Part shown: positions 23,301 through 34,609 of the stretch, in pieces
Layout: each line of letters opens with the position of its first letter
How positions within the stretch are numbered: the stretch's first letter is position 1
Assembly (NCBI GenBank): GCA_029204225.1
Contig: CM055106.1
Location: 44,493,003-44,557,002 of the forward strand
DNA length: 64,000 nt
DNA from: Diphasiastrum complanatum
Taxonomy: Eukaryota > Streptophyta > Lycopodiopsida > Lycopodiales > Lycopodiaceae
Direction: 5' to 3'
Notes under the pieces: model-generated
Seen by the model: only the letters and a program-made list of their open reading frames with translations
Database searches by the model: none
What the model was told of the DNA's origin: nothing
Position numbers and translations under genes: made by a program

Positions 23301-24784
23301 TGATGCTTTGGAGTTCGGCTTGTCTAGCAGGATAGTGACCAGGATCTGAGACATCAGGTGAGCATAGTATGTGAATGACGAGTCCATTGGGGTGGCACTC
23401 AGGGAGATGCTATAGTTGCTCAGGTATGATATATCATTTGATGTATGGACAATGTTCTTCAGCTGGTGCATCATGTGGTGACCTAGGGACGGGTCAAGCC
23501 TACTTGGAGGTAGGTGGCATGGAGTGTACCTGTGGTGGTACATATCCTGAGGGCATGGAGAGCATTACGGGGTGATGTGGATCCAGCATGTCCATGGTTG
23601 TGAGCCGACAGGGATGGAGATGGTTGTTCAGGGAGTGACAACTGATGCTTTGGCGAGTAATCAAGTGAGCTGCATGTTTATATGCACGGTAGTCTCTAGG
23701 TTGGCGTTATACTGGTCAAATCAGAGTTGGCAACGTCAAGCATGGAAAGTTGAACCTACATGGGATGTAGTACAGGCAGATCATCATCAGTATCTCTGGG
23801 AGGTGGGCGAGCTACTCAGGTATAGCTTATGGTGAGGTTTGTGTACATTCATTCATTGAGTCCTCAGTAGACTCTTGTGCTTGGAGCATGGGGAATGGAT
23901 GGGGATCAACTTTCAGGACTTATTGGACAGGATGTCATGGCAAAGCGACTTGGAGCATAGCTTTGTTTGGGAGATACATCAGGGATGAGGCTTGGAGCGC
24001 TCATTGGTTCGAGATGGTTGATCTTGGATGATGTATGAGGACATCTATGTGATATGCTTGGACGTGAGAGCATCTTGGTATAGGTGCAGTCCATGGTTGA
24101 GGACCTGATTTGGTGACCAGTGATGTAGCAACAAATCTACAGGTGGCATAGGTGTTGGTACGACAGGATACCACTTATGGGCAGGCTTTGGTCATGTATT
24201 TGACGCTTTATCATTCGTGTTGGTTTGCATGAGTGTGTGTGGGCTTGCATATTGCCTTGTCACGAGAGTCTAGATCTGAGTCGGAGTCGTATGTGGTTGT
24301 GCATTTGCTACAGTAAAACAAAGTAGTCATTTTATGCTCATTGACTTGTCATTGTCTACTAGTTGTCTATCTGGTGAGGGTGCAATCTTATGGTGGCAGT
24401 AAGATTTCCTCAGGTTGAGCCTCAGTCGCTCATTTATGTCAGCTTTACATGTTTGTGCTTGTAAGTGTCTGATAGAATGTCAACCTAGCTAGATGGAGGA
24501 TGTAAGTCTCATGGTGGCAATGGGATTTTCTCAATTTGAGCCATGTCGCTCATGTGATCCACTTGTGTTCAAGTCAGATTGGGGACGAGTCAGTTGGTCG
24601 AGAGTATGGTAGACTCTCTATATGAGCATTGTGTTTGCATGATACTTTGTGAGTCAAACCTGCTGGTTTGTTGGTGTGCTTGAGTGTGAGTCAAGTACAG
24701 AGTAGCGGGATATGCATAACATCTTTTGGACACTCCAGACGTTGCTACAAATTATTGTTTTTCACTCTTATCACATTTGAGCTT
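20332..24784 (+). other. Non-coding interior of the LARD element
   Basis: G/T-rich on the plus strand, with recurrent CAGGTG- and GGCA-containing phrases. No conserved coding frame, zinc knuckle, protease, integrase or RT motif was seen. Probably a structured RNA that is copied in trans. Confidence 0.7.
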
Positions 24785-24793
24785 AAGGGAGAG
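24785..24793 (+). other. Polypurine tract of the LARD element
   Basis: AAGGGAGAG directly before AGTTAGAAATC. Confidence 0.8.
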
Positions 24794-25249
24794 AGTTAGA
24801 AATCAGAGTTAATCTGATATACATTTTATGTAAGCTCTAAATGTGATGATGTAATTGGTGTACAGTTTATTTGGTTTATTGTATATGGTTGTGTTCGGGA
24901 CATGACCCGTTAGGATATATTGATCGGGCACTGATCCCGTAGACGGCTACTTGGGTTAGCTGGGTAGCCACACATAGGAAGAATTAGCCTGTACAGAGTT
25001 ATTTATAGTACTTGCTATACTTGGGGGCATGTCCCAAGCTTGTCGGTCGAATTTGGCCATATTGGGCCCGACCTTAGTTTGACAGGTGGTAGGCCAATTT
25101 TAGGACACTTGCCTTTTCATGCAGTTTGTGAATACTCGTTGTAATCTAATAACTTTTGTTGTGCCATCTTTAAGAGCTTGTGAGGAGTGGCTATGGTGAT
25201 TGTGTGATGTGATCTGCATACTGCACTAGATCCTAACAGAATTTCAACT
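24794..25249 (+). repeat. 3' LTR of the LARD element
   Basis: 456 bp with the same ends as the left LTR, followed by the ATAAT target duplication. Confidence 0.9.
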
Positions 25250-25254
25250 ATAAT

Positions 25255-26099
25255 GTCCGAAGGCGACTACCAACAACATGTAGTGCCTTAATCCTAATTG
25301 TAAAGAATAGATTAGACATTCATTTAATTAGTTATTCATGTGTATATATCCAACAACTATTAGTTGCTTAGTTGGACATAAGACATTGTAGCAGATCAAT
25401 CAAACATCTAGAATGCAACTATTTTGTTCTTTCTCTCTATTATTACGGAGTATTGTTTCAGAAAGAACGCGACTCTAATTGCATTCAAACTATATTTATT
25501 CACAACTGAATAATTAATGTTCCAATAATCTAGGTCGTGCATATTATGATTGATTACTCATCTTTATTCATGTTCAGATTGATTCTTGCTTGCTAATAAA
25601 TTTATTTGTAGATTAAATTATTTGTATGACTGATAGCATGTGTCAATTTTTTGCTCTAATTTCTGCACCTAATACGCTTCCACAAAGCTAAATCTAAAAT
25701 CGATCTAATTCATGCATGGCTATGGAATCGATTGAATCGATCCAATGACTTCTATGATCAAGTAGGACAGACTTCGAACTATGGAGAAACTAGTTACATT
25801 GTTTTGCATCATTTTGATGTTGGAGTTGTACTAGATTTTTGGCTTGTTTTGTTGATGGAAATGAAGCTAAAGGAGGCTCATTATATCACTCATTAATGGT
25901 GAATTCATCAAGTGATGATGATATCTTGTGGCAAGATAACAATGGTCGCTCATTCATGGAGGATACATATCAAGAAAGGAGAAAGATGGAGGAGACATGC
26001 AAGCATTGGTTGATTACTCACATTTTTTGTTTGGTTGCTGTTATTTTTCAGAGAAATCAAAGTTGGAAGCATGGAGGAATCATTGCATTTACATTCTAT
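25255..26099. other. Probable remainder of the old Copia 3' LTR, then unannotated sequence
   Basis: By position the split 3' LTR should resume here. Similarity to the 5' LTR is too weak to set an end; the closest resemblance to its terminus is ACTTCGAAC near 25770. No coding motif; an open frame at 25839-26114 is unrecognised. Confidence 0.35.
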
Positions 26100-26535
26100 T
26101 TGTTCATGTTCTAGTTATATCTTGATATGTAAAATCGATGTAAGAAATAGTGAAGCATCCAATATGGACACTATTTTATATATCAATTATAAAAGTTACT
26201 ATAAAACCATAGAAATGAATTCTATAATTAGGAGGGAGATCATTCTTAAGATGGATCAAAGTAGTGTGGTCAAAATCTATTGTAAAACCAGTTGAAGGAG
26301 TGTGAAAAAATCAACTAGTTTAGTTGAGATGTTTTGGCAATTTTGAGGCCAACATGGAATTTCAACTTAGAGATAGATTTTTTTATGTCAATAAAGGCCT
26401 AGTGTTTGCACTATTTTTGGCAAGTAGATAAATGGATAAGGTTAGATTTGGACCCATTCTAATTGGCTAATCTATATACATTGCATCTAGTCACTAAAAA
26501 CTAGGTTTTTGGTGAAGCACCTAGAAGTTTTCATT
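26100..26535 (+). repeat. Dispersed repeat, copy B (LTR-like fragment)
   Basis: Same-strand partner of 8381-8811. Downstream, TATAAATGAC near 26579 resembles a TATA box, in keeping with an LTR promoter, but the ends are undefined. Confidence 0.6.
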
Positions 26536-27679
26536 TTAGGGCTAGTTTAGGGAAAGTCGCCAAATGAAATTTTAGCAGCTATAAATGACATTACCAACGT
26601 GGAAAAATGGTAATTGTATTTTCTTTCTATGTGGAGAATTCATCTTTTTTGGTTCTATGTCCATCCCTTGTATATCTCTCAAGGTATCTTGATTTCTAGT
26701 GTATAGAATGTGATTTTTCTTGTTGTACTTGAATCCACACATGTGGAAGACTATATGTTGCTACTGTTGTATGGACAGGGACAATACCATATCATATCTA
26801 AGTGTTTATGATCAGATCTACATGTATTTTGCAATTTTAACATGTGTAAAATAGTGATTTCTATCTTGTAGCTAAATCTAGATGGGCAACCAAATTTGAT
26901 CAAGATCTTGTTGATTCATTAAGTATGTTTTGGATCTAATTTTCTCACACTCGCCGTCAGCCATTTCTCACCAACCATCCACTGTAATTATGCGCCACTT
27001 CACCCACCCTCATTTCTTAGCATCCCCTTCAACATATTTACTCGTGCCATTACTCGTCAATTTAAATATCTTTTTTGTTGTAGTTGATTACTCTCCTATT
27101 ACTCACCCACCAAAAAAAAATCAAAAAAGATTTCGGAAAATTGTTGCATCTGCTAGTGACTTGACCTGTGAATCACTCATTCAATTCTACACAAGTCATA
27201 CCATTCAATGCTAGGGGTCAGCTTAGTCCCCCAGACCCCTGCACTGGAACGTTACCAGGGGTGTCCCAAATCAACGAAGAGGCCCCCCGGATCCCACCCA
27301 ATAGGCACCATCGTGTCCGTATTAGTGTACCCTTCATCTTGTTTATATGTTCTTCCATCCATCATTATACTTAAACTCACATTTATGTGTCCCACCTATT
27401 AGTTATTCCACTTTCTGTTTTTATTCAATTGTTCATAATTTTTCATCCATACTAATCAATCTTTTATTTCCTTGTTAAAAAAAAAATGAAACAAGTGGAA
27501 AACCACAATTGCGCAACTTTTGAAGCAATCTTTTACATCACGATTATATTGCATTCTAGCCATGACTATCGAGTTTGTGAGATTAGTTTTATTTCATATG
27601 TTTTCTGTTGAGACAGCTAAACAATACACCAAACAACTCTACAATATGGTGAAAGACTCGTGATCTACTTGGCTCAGAT
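26536..27679. other. Intergenic, with a GC-rich patch
   Basis: Mostly AT-rich, no gene seen. A GC-rich patch of about 120 bp (27211-27330, with GGGGTC, CCCCAGACCCC and GGCCCCCCGGATCCC) stands out sharply from its surroundings. Confidence 0.45.
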
Positions 27680-27685
27680 TCCATA

Positions 27686-28575
27686 ATGAAAAACTACTAT
27701 ATCGGACTACTCGGCAAGATCAAATCTAGTATGAAGAAGTTTGCACTTTACACTTTATTGTCACAAATCTGTCAAGATGCTGTCATTATGGAAAATCTTA
27801 TCTTGAAGAAGAGGGTCAATCACTCTTGTCCAAATGAAGAGATATTGGATGGGGAATCCGAAAAATTTGAAGGTTCAACGCTAGGTGGGTAGACAAGAGA
27901 GAAAGGCTACGAATCATTTGGGAGTGCAACAGAGTCAAGCGGATCATGTGAAACAAGTGACCATGAACCTAGTACTTCAAGTTCTAGCTTTCATCAAACT
28001 CAATCTGGAAAAGCAAAGTTTCTTGAGAAAGACCAATGTACATACTGCTTTGAGGATCATCCAAGTACAAGATGTCCAATCAAGAATGTGCGCTTCTTAC
28101 AAAGACAAAATGTGGAGCAGAAAGTTTGACTCACTAGACGGATGGATGTCAAATTAATCCATTTAAATCACGAGTTTCTCCAACACAAAGTGGAAAAGTA
28201 GAAGTATTCGTCATATCATCTTGCATGTCATTGAACTCACTGGAAGGCCATAACAGCCTGTCGGTTTATTTTGTAGAAGATCCTAAGGGACGTCCATTAC
28301 CTGTGTATGCTTATCAACTCAGAGGAGATGGTATGTTATACATGGTACAATGTTTTGGATGTGGAGGAAGACATCGCCAAGTCGAAGGTCCACATCGAGG
28401 TGATGTATCAACATTCGAACTTTGGTGTGGACAATGTAGAGTTAGCCATCCATGTCTAGATTGTCCAATACGGAACCCACAGATAGTTAGGAGGCATTTG
28501 GATTATGCAGATCGACATGCACCTGTATTGTCCAATCCACATGCAGACATAATGCGCTACAATGATAAATCTTAG
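27686..28575 (+). pseudogene. Gypsy gag remnant with two short-spaced zinc knuckles
   Basis: CTYCFEDHPSTRC (28037-28075) and CGQCRVSHPCLDC (28426-28464) both follow CX2CX3HX4C, the same spacing as the Gypsy gag at 6063-6101. The open frame at 28225-28575 carries the second knuckle and an extra CFGCGGRH motif. The frames of the two knuckles are separated by stops. The capsid core is not recognised. Confidence 0.6.
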
Positions 28576-29250
28576 TGCCACCTGGATATGAAACAAGTGA
28601 GGAAGAAGTAAATTTGACATAAGTTTCAAAGTACGCAGACACACCCGTGAGCAAAACTGACAACAACATCACAGAAGACGGAGCTATTGGTTTCTATAAA
28701 GCCAATGGTAGCTAAGGAAGCCAAGAAATTGGCAACTGACGAAATCCAGCGGATTTTACCAAGTCTCTTGGCACAATCATTGCAAATATTTCTTGTTGAT
28801 GAATTATACAGGGAACTTGTGTCGACAAGGCAACTTGAAGGCAGTTCGGCAATCACGCAGCCTTCAAATGGGAATCCACAAGGGAGACTAAGGTTGATGA
28901 TTGCCCTTCAATGAGCAAGATTCAACGAAAGTCTGATTGGTCCACAATGCAATAGACCAAATCTGAGTATATTTATTCATAAAAGACCATATCCAAGGAA
29001 TTTAAGCCCAAAAAGGCCAACTGTACAATGAAAATCAGCACCTATAATGCCTAAGCCTTGTACTTAATTTGTAAGATTGACTTCGAAGGAAGGTATTCAG
29101 GTTCAAGCATACCACGAATACTTAGATAGACAAAGCAGTCAAGCAAGCATGTCTTATCCACATTACGAATTGGGAGAGTGTATGACATTGGGAGCAATTG
29201 TGTTGATCTATGAGGATCACTATCAACAAGCTTAATCACTGGGATCCTAG
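28576..29250 (+). other. Degraded middle of the Gypsy element
   Basis: Contains an unrecognised open frame (28687-28914, Leu/Ala-rich). No protease or RT motif; most of pol appears deleted. Confidence 0.35.
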
Positions 29251-29740
29251 TTGTTACAGCCATTAGAAATACCAGCTGGTAAATGGAAAAGTATTTCCAT
29301 GGATTTTACATATGCAAAGATCACAGTTTATCGTTTGACCAAAAAGGTTCAATTTATTCCTACCAAAACAACTGTCACAGCTCCAAAACTAGCGAGGTTG
29401 TTTATAGATGGGCTGTTGAAATTATACGGCTTCCTTTCGGCATAGTCAGTGACCGGGATAGTATATTTGATGGAGGTTTAAAGAGAGCAGTATTCCTTCA
29501 TCTCATACCAATTTGAATATGAGTACTTTAGGTCATCCACAAGCAAAAAGTCAAGCAAAAAGAGTATGTTAGGTGCTAGAGGATATGCATACATCAACAA
29601 AAGGTAGACTAATTGGGAAGAATATCTTTTGATATTAGAGTTTTCTTATAACAGTGCTAAACATTTAGCTATGGGATACAGCCCAATGTTGATGCATGGT
29701 TTTCAGCCTCGCTCACCATACTACGGCAGTAGGGTTCAAA
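29251..29740 (+). pseudogene. Gypsy integrase remnant
   Basis: LQPLEIPAGKWKSISMDF opens the core and keeps the first catalytic Asp. VYRLTKKVQFIPTKTT and IVSDRDSIFDGG follow in another frame and keep the second Asp. LGHPQAKSQAKRV and YSPMLMHGFQPR-like residues remain from the C-terminal part. Several frameshifts and stops are present. Confidence 0.8.
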
Positions 29741-30023
29741 CAATAAAAAGTTGAAACAACTAAAAAAAAATTGTTAGTCAGTGACAAAGGGCTTTATTAG
29801 ATAATCTAGTAAGTGACAATATTCTAGTTCCACCTGTGGATTTTCAACAATTTTCACATGAGCCAGAAAGTATTCTTAGTTCTAGGGAGACGCAAACACA
29901 TCATGCCCTATATCAAAACTATTTATTCAAGGAAAATATCAATGCCAATTGGAATAAAGATAGCGTGACTATATATCCAAAGTTTATCTTAGAGGACCAA
30001 GACAACTCTTAAGGGGGAGGGAG

Positions 30024-30470
30024 TGTTACGAGACACTAACTGTATCGAACCCAATAGTATTTCTAGGTGCAACTAACCACCGGAGGGCAGAAGACAGTGT
30101 GAGTCAATGGCATGCATGCATACCATGCAGTAGGTATGAGGGCCAATAGTTCCCATACAGACACATGTATGACAATTAGGAGCCATGCAGTCCTTCAGTA
30201 GTAGACTGGGACTCCTCATGCATTAGTGACCCATGCGTGCAGCATGAATGGTGAGTGTTAGTGGCAACTACCCTCTACCGCATGTAAACTCACACTGGGC
30301 TAGAAAGGGCAATCTATAAGAGGATGCATTGGCTAGGTCGATCAGACTAGCTTTGCCTTCCTTGTGGTTATTTTGTTCCTAACACAACTGTCAATGATCT
30401 GATAATCATTCATCATAAGTAATCACCATAAGGAGGAGAAAGACACACAATCACACTATTACACTGAATC
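30024..30470 (+). repeat. Probable 3' LTR of the Gypsy element (end uncertain)
   Basis: Begins TGTTACGAGACACTAACTG immediately after a polypurine tract. CTATAAGAGG near 30315 could be its TATA box. The right end was not fixed because no partner LTR was found. Confidence 0.5.
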
Positions 30471-30499
30471 ATGAAGAGTATAATAAACCCTAAATATAG

Positions 30500-30607
<108 letters not shown>

Positions 30608-30757
30608 TAGTAGTTGACTATAGACTAGCCTATAGCTACTTACAACTAGTACAAATGTTAACAATAATAAGTTTACCATTGGTTTCTAACACTCTCCCTC
30701 AATGAAAAAATTACATTCTTCTATTCCTAATAAAGTACGAAACTTTTCAAATTTACA

Positions 30758-31690
30758 TCTACCTAATGAGATATATATATATATATATATATTTAAACTT
30801 ATGTACACTTTTGCGCATGGGTATGGGTGCACCATGCATGCTCCTCCCCTCACCCATGCATGAGCTTTTCTAATTAAAAAACTTGGGGAGGAGGATGCAT
30901 GTATGGGGAAAAGGATGCATGGCCCTCCTCCCCATGCATGCATCTAAGGGCCCCACTCCAAATTCAAATTATCCTTTACCAACACACATAGTGTTTTGAA
31001 GTGCATCTATGTACTTACATGATGAAAGGTGTTAAACAAATGAGACTTTCATTACCAAAAATTTGAAGGGTGCATTAAGAATTTTTTTTTATCAAACTTT
31101 CCATGGGAAAGGTTAAAATATAGATCGGCCTCCATTGCCCATCAACGACGGGCACTCTTTACTAGTATCTATATATATATATAAACTTATGTACACTTTT
31201 GCGCATGGGTATGGGTGCATGCTCATCCCCTCACCCATGCATGAGCTTTTTCTAACTAAAAAACTTGGGGAGGAGGATGCATGTATGGGGAAAATGATGC
31301 ATGGCCCTCTTCCCCATGCATGCATCTAAGGGACCCACTCTAAATTCAAATTATCCTTTACCAACACAATAGTGTTTTGAAGTGCAAGTACATACTTTCA
31401 TGGTGAAAGGTGTTAAACAAATGCGACTTTCATTATCAAAAATTTGAAGGGTGCTCTAAGGATTTTTTAAATTATCAAACTTTCCACGGGAAAGGTTGAA
31501 ATAAAAATGCATTTCTATGAAGATCGGCCTTCATTGCCCATCAATGACGGGCACTCTTTACTAGTATAATATATTTAAACTTATGTATAGTTTTGCGCAT
31601 GTGTATGGATGCACCCATGCATCCTCCTCCCCTCACCCATGCATGAGCTTTTTCTAACTAAAAAACTTGGGGAGGAGGAGGCAAATATAT
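30758..31690 (+). mobile_element. Head-to-tail array of Helitron-like non-autonomous units
   Basis: Unit 1 (30758-31165) and unit 2 (31168-31564) both begin TC after an A and end CTAG before a T, the Helitron insertion signature. Unit 3 (31565-31690) is truncated. Each complete unit ends with TGCCC-ATCAAYGAC-GGGCA (5-bp stem), 7 bases, then CTAG. Units share TTTTGCGCATG, CTCACCCATGCATGAGC and AACTTGGGGAGGAGGA. Period is about 400 bp. No Rep/helicase is encoded. The stem is short, so a MITE-like or satellite origin remains possible. Confidence 0.55.
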
Positions 31691-32832
31691 TGCCACTTGT
31701 GCTGAAACTATGTATACTTTGTTGTGGATGTAAGCATTCAATAAGATAGGTTAGGTAGATCTGAATTGTTCTACTATGTAACCCAACCGAATTTGATTTG
31801 AGCTTCAATTTTCAAGACACCTTCACCTTTGAATCTGTAAACTAATACATAGCACTTACTTAGATTTACTGATTTCACAACCACACAAGGTGACACAACC
31901 ACATAAGATGACACAAGTGCTTTGAGAAAAAATCTCGTCTTTTAAACTTGAAAGTATACTTATAATAAGTCATGAGATCAAAGTTATTTGTTGTCCATGG
32001 TACAAAAGTCTACCTAAAATAAAAACGGAGGTTAGCAAAGTGCTTTTGCTCTCCCCTGGGATGCTTTGCCAGTGAAAAAGTTACAACAACAAAGTGTTTA
32101 AAAATTGGACTCTAAAAAACCTAGAGTAAGACCAGTGCCGGATTGACCACCCAAGTCCAAACCCTGCTCACACATGGGCGGTGTCCAAGAAAACACCCTG
32201 AGAGTAAAGCTTTGCCCTTGTCCATTCATCAGCCGAAAACAAGGCAAATGTTGTGGCCTTGCAAAAAAGGCTTCCATTGGAGGAAAGGCACAAGCCATGA
32301 AAAAACAAGTGTGTGTCTCAAGAGTCCATAGCAAAAGTAGGGAGAGGTATAACTGGCAAAGCCCAAAGAGAAGCAAACTGCAACCATATCTATCTATCTA
32401 TTCAACTAACAACCAAAGAGGCCGAGGAGATGGCCTCTCAAAAAGGATATGGGAAAAAAGATAGAATGCTGGTAGTTTTCTTATGATCCTGATTTTGATG
32501 GGTTTTTCTGTAGCTTTCAAACGATCCTGATTTTGATGAGGTTTTCAGGAAAATGGGCATCGGAAAAATGATGGTTTATTCGCAGCTGCAATGAGGTGGT
32601 GTGAGTTTGCTGGGTCAGTTGATAATTTCAGAAGTTGTCAGAAGATGGATTGCTGCTTCAGTTGATAATTCCGCGAGTTGTCAGAGGATGGATCATCAAG
32701 AGTTGAGAGTTGATGGTGTCGGTGTTCTTGCTATAGGTACAGAGCAGAATGGGGCGAGAGATGTTCATACTTTGAGGATGGCCGATATGAGATTTTGTCA
32801 TTTTTGTTTGGTTGTAAGCTCTCAGACTGTTG
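31691..32832. other. Intergenic, including the probable 3' flank of the bHLH gene
   Basis: No gene recognised. Short internal duplications occur near 32490-32540 (GATCCTGATTTTGATG twice) and 32616-32700 (CAGTTGATAATT and GTTGTCAGARGATGGAT, 43-bp period). Confidence 0.5.
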
Positions 32833-34609
32833 TCAATTAAATGACCTGAAAAGAGCTCGCAATGCTTGCATAATGCTGTCAACCGTCAGATCGTAACTGT
32901 CCTCTACCTGCGACATTAATCGAGTATTAGTGATTAAAGTGTTTAAATGCATACGTGCAAGCTCTTGGAGAACAGAAAGTTTTGAAACAACTAACCATGA
33001 TCCGAGCTTGAATTAGGAACTACTACAATATCGGTAGCTTATGTAAATCTTACAAACACTGGTAGTATTTTTCGTAGCTTATAATGCCTCCAAGATAACT
33101 TACTTGAGCCATAAAGGTTAGATCGTGCTCTGTCTTGGAAAAGGAAAGAATCTGCGCATTGCTCACAAGCAAATGAAGCTTTTCGAGTTCTGCAAGAATT
33201 TTGGCCACAGTGCCTTTCTTTTTCTCACAATGGACTTTGATGAGTACGGACTCATCAACCATACGAACGTCTATTTCAGGAAGTTGCTCATGATCCTCAA
33301 GAATATTAGTATCTTTCACACTTGTTGCGTCTTGGCACGTTGAAAGTTCCTTCAAATGATTAACAGATCGGGAAACTTTTTTGGAAGTTTGATCCTCGAG
33401 ACCTTTAACTTTGTCTTGTAGTTGTTTTACATATTTGATTGCGTCTCCAAGCACTGTTGCCTTGTCCATCTGCAGCAGATCACAGAACTTATTAGTGAAA
33501 ATCAGACACTGCTTTCATTTCTGCTTGAATTTTACTCAAACGTGCAGAAGGTCAACTAAGAGAGTCAAGAAATGTCTGGTTGCATTGAAGGCTGACAGAA
33601 GCTGCTGAAACTAAAAACTATGAACATAGGAGGTTACAGGGGGTTCAAAGAGCTCCTTGCCTTTTTTAGGCCCGGAATAATGGCAGAGAGAGCAATAAAA
33701 CGTTGGCTCAGCTTTTCTCGTCGCTTCCTTTCCGCCATGATATGATCCATTGTGTGGCCAGATGGCTTGATATCAGAGAAAGTGGCTTGAACTGAAGTGC
33801 CGTCAGAAAGAAGCTGATCTGATTTGCGTTTGCCGCTGAACTGAGTTGGCGTAAATACGAGATTTGCCGTGTTTGAACTGCTGAGCGTTCCTCCTGAGAG
33901 GACATCAGAAACTACGCTTTCTTGTTTGACGGAAGCTGGCGAACCAGTTGCGTCTCCATGGAGGATTGGATTTTGGGGAGCTAAAAGATCGTAAGTCTCA
34001 TGATCATCCCCCAATTGGGGAAGAAAATTTCCGAATGAATCAATAACCTCAGGCGCAAACTGTTGAAACAGATGCTGCTCTCTAGGAAGAGCGTATGCAT
34101 GTTTCTGCCAGAAAGACGGTGCCGCGGGTTGATCATTTCGAACCTCGCAACCGTTAGGCTTAAGGATTTTTGCAGGCTTTTGATGATTCAGAAACCTGTC
34201 GAGATACATTATAGGATTTACGGCCGATAGATTTCCGACCATGCCGACCAGTGGGTCCTTTTGAACTTTGCTTGATTCAACGGACGCGAAGGATGGAGAC
34301 AGGCAAAAGGGATATTCGCAAGGATTTGCGAGTTGCTCTGTCTTGATACTTCCAAGGCTTTCAAAATGTTCCACAAGAGAGGGATCTTGCATTCCCTGCA
34401 AATGTAGATCCACTGAAGTGAGTTATATGTGCCAGTCTCCACAGTATTGCCATATTACGGTTCAACGGATCTGATCCAACTTCAGCAAGTACATATTTGA
34501 AAGGTGAAAGCAAGCTAAATGAAGAATAAAATTAGGACTGCACAGTGACACGTACTAATTGCGATAACCATAGCATCGTGTCAGGCGTTGTTGGCTGCAT
34601 CATCTCCAT
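32833..34609 (-). CDS. bHLH transcription factor, group IVa (NAI1/bHLH25-like), four exons
   Basis: Nuclear DNA-binding regulator. Model: exon 1 34609-34556, exon 2 34395-33661, exon 3 33469-33104, exon 4 32907-32833, all phase 0, 409 residues. Start is ATG at 34609 (MEMMQPTTPDTMLWLSQL); the WLSxL opening is typical of this group and joins GMQDPSLVEHFESLG across intron 1 (GTACGT...TTTGCAG). The basic region and helix 1 span residues 232-263 (HTMDHIMAERKRREKLSQRF) and carry H5-E9-R13, the G-box-binding triad. Helix 2 is MDKATVLGDAIKYVKQLQ (264-281). A C-terminal ACT-like dimerisation domain spans about 330-409 (VLIKVHCEKKKGTVAKIL, and DSYDLTVDSIMQALRALF in exon 4). Intron 2 (33660-33470) has a GC donor; intron 3 has GTAAGT. 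The frame is intact, so the gene is probably functional. The target pathway cannot be told from sequence. Confidence 0.92.
33470..33660 (-). other. GC-AG intron in the bHLH gene
   Basis: Exon 2 ends ...GGCCTAAAAAAG and the intron begins GCAAGG; it ends CTGCTGCAG before ATGGACAAGGC. The junction joins PGLKK to MDKATVL exactly as in this bHLH family, where the same position normally has a GT donor. No GT at the boundary would preserve the protein. Confidence 0.85.

Larger units (their letters stand above)
19847..25249 (+). mobile_element. Non-coding LTR retrotransposon (LARD type) with AG...CT ends, nested in the Copia 3' LTR
   Basis: Two closely similar LTRs (19847-20319 and 24794-25249) start AGTTAGAAATC and end ATTTCAACT. 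A 5-bp target duplication ATAAT lies at 19842-19846 and 25250-25254. TGGTATCAGAGC directly follows the left LTR, and AAGGGAGAG directly precedes the right one. The 4.47-kb interior has no gag, pol or other recognisable product on either strand, only short unrelated open frames. Intact ends, primer site and purine tract with a coding-free body define a non-autonomous element that depends on another element's proteins. Confidence 0.9.
27680..30470 (+). mobile_element. Decayed Gypsy retrotransposon with 3' polypurine tract and LTR
   Basis: Plus-strand remnants in order: gag with two knuckles (27686-28575), integrase (29251-29740), polypurine tract AAGGGGGAGGGAG (30011-30023), and an LTR starting TGTTACGAGACACTAAC at 30024. 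The 5' LTR, protease and RT were not found. The 3' LTR end is uncertain (about 30470). Confidence 0.65.

Noticed and set aside
20403-24094. Many 60-136-residue open frames on both strands inside the LARD element
   Set aside because: None shows a domain or a consistent frame. The region is bounded by intact LTRs, a primer site and a purine tract, so it is best read as non-coding element DNA.
34396-34413. Start of the bHLH protein at 34413
   Set aside because: That codon is GTG and lies upstream of a splice acceptor. An upstream exon with an ATG at 34609 gives the family-typical WLSxL opening.
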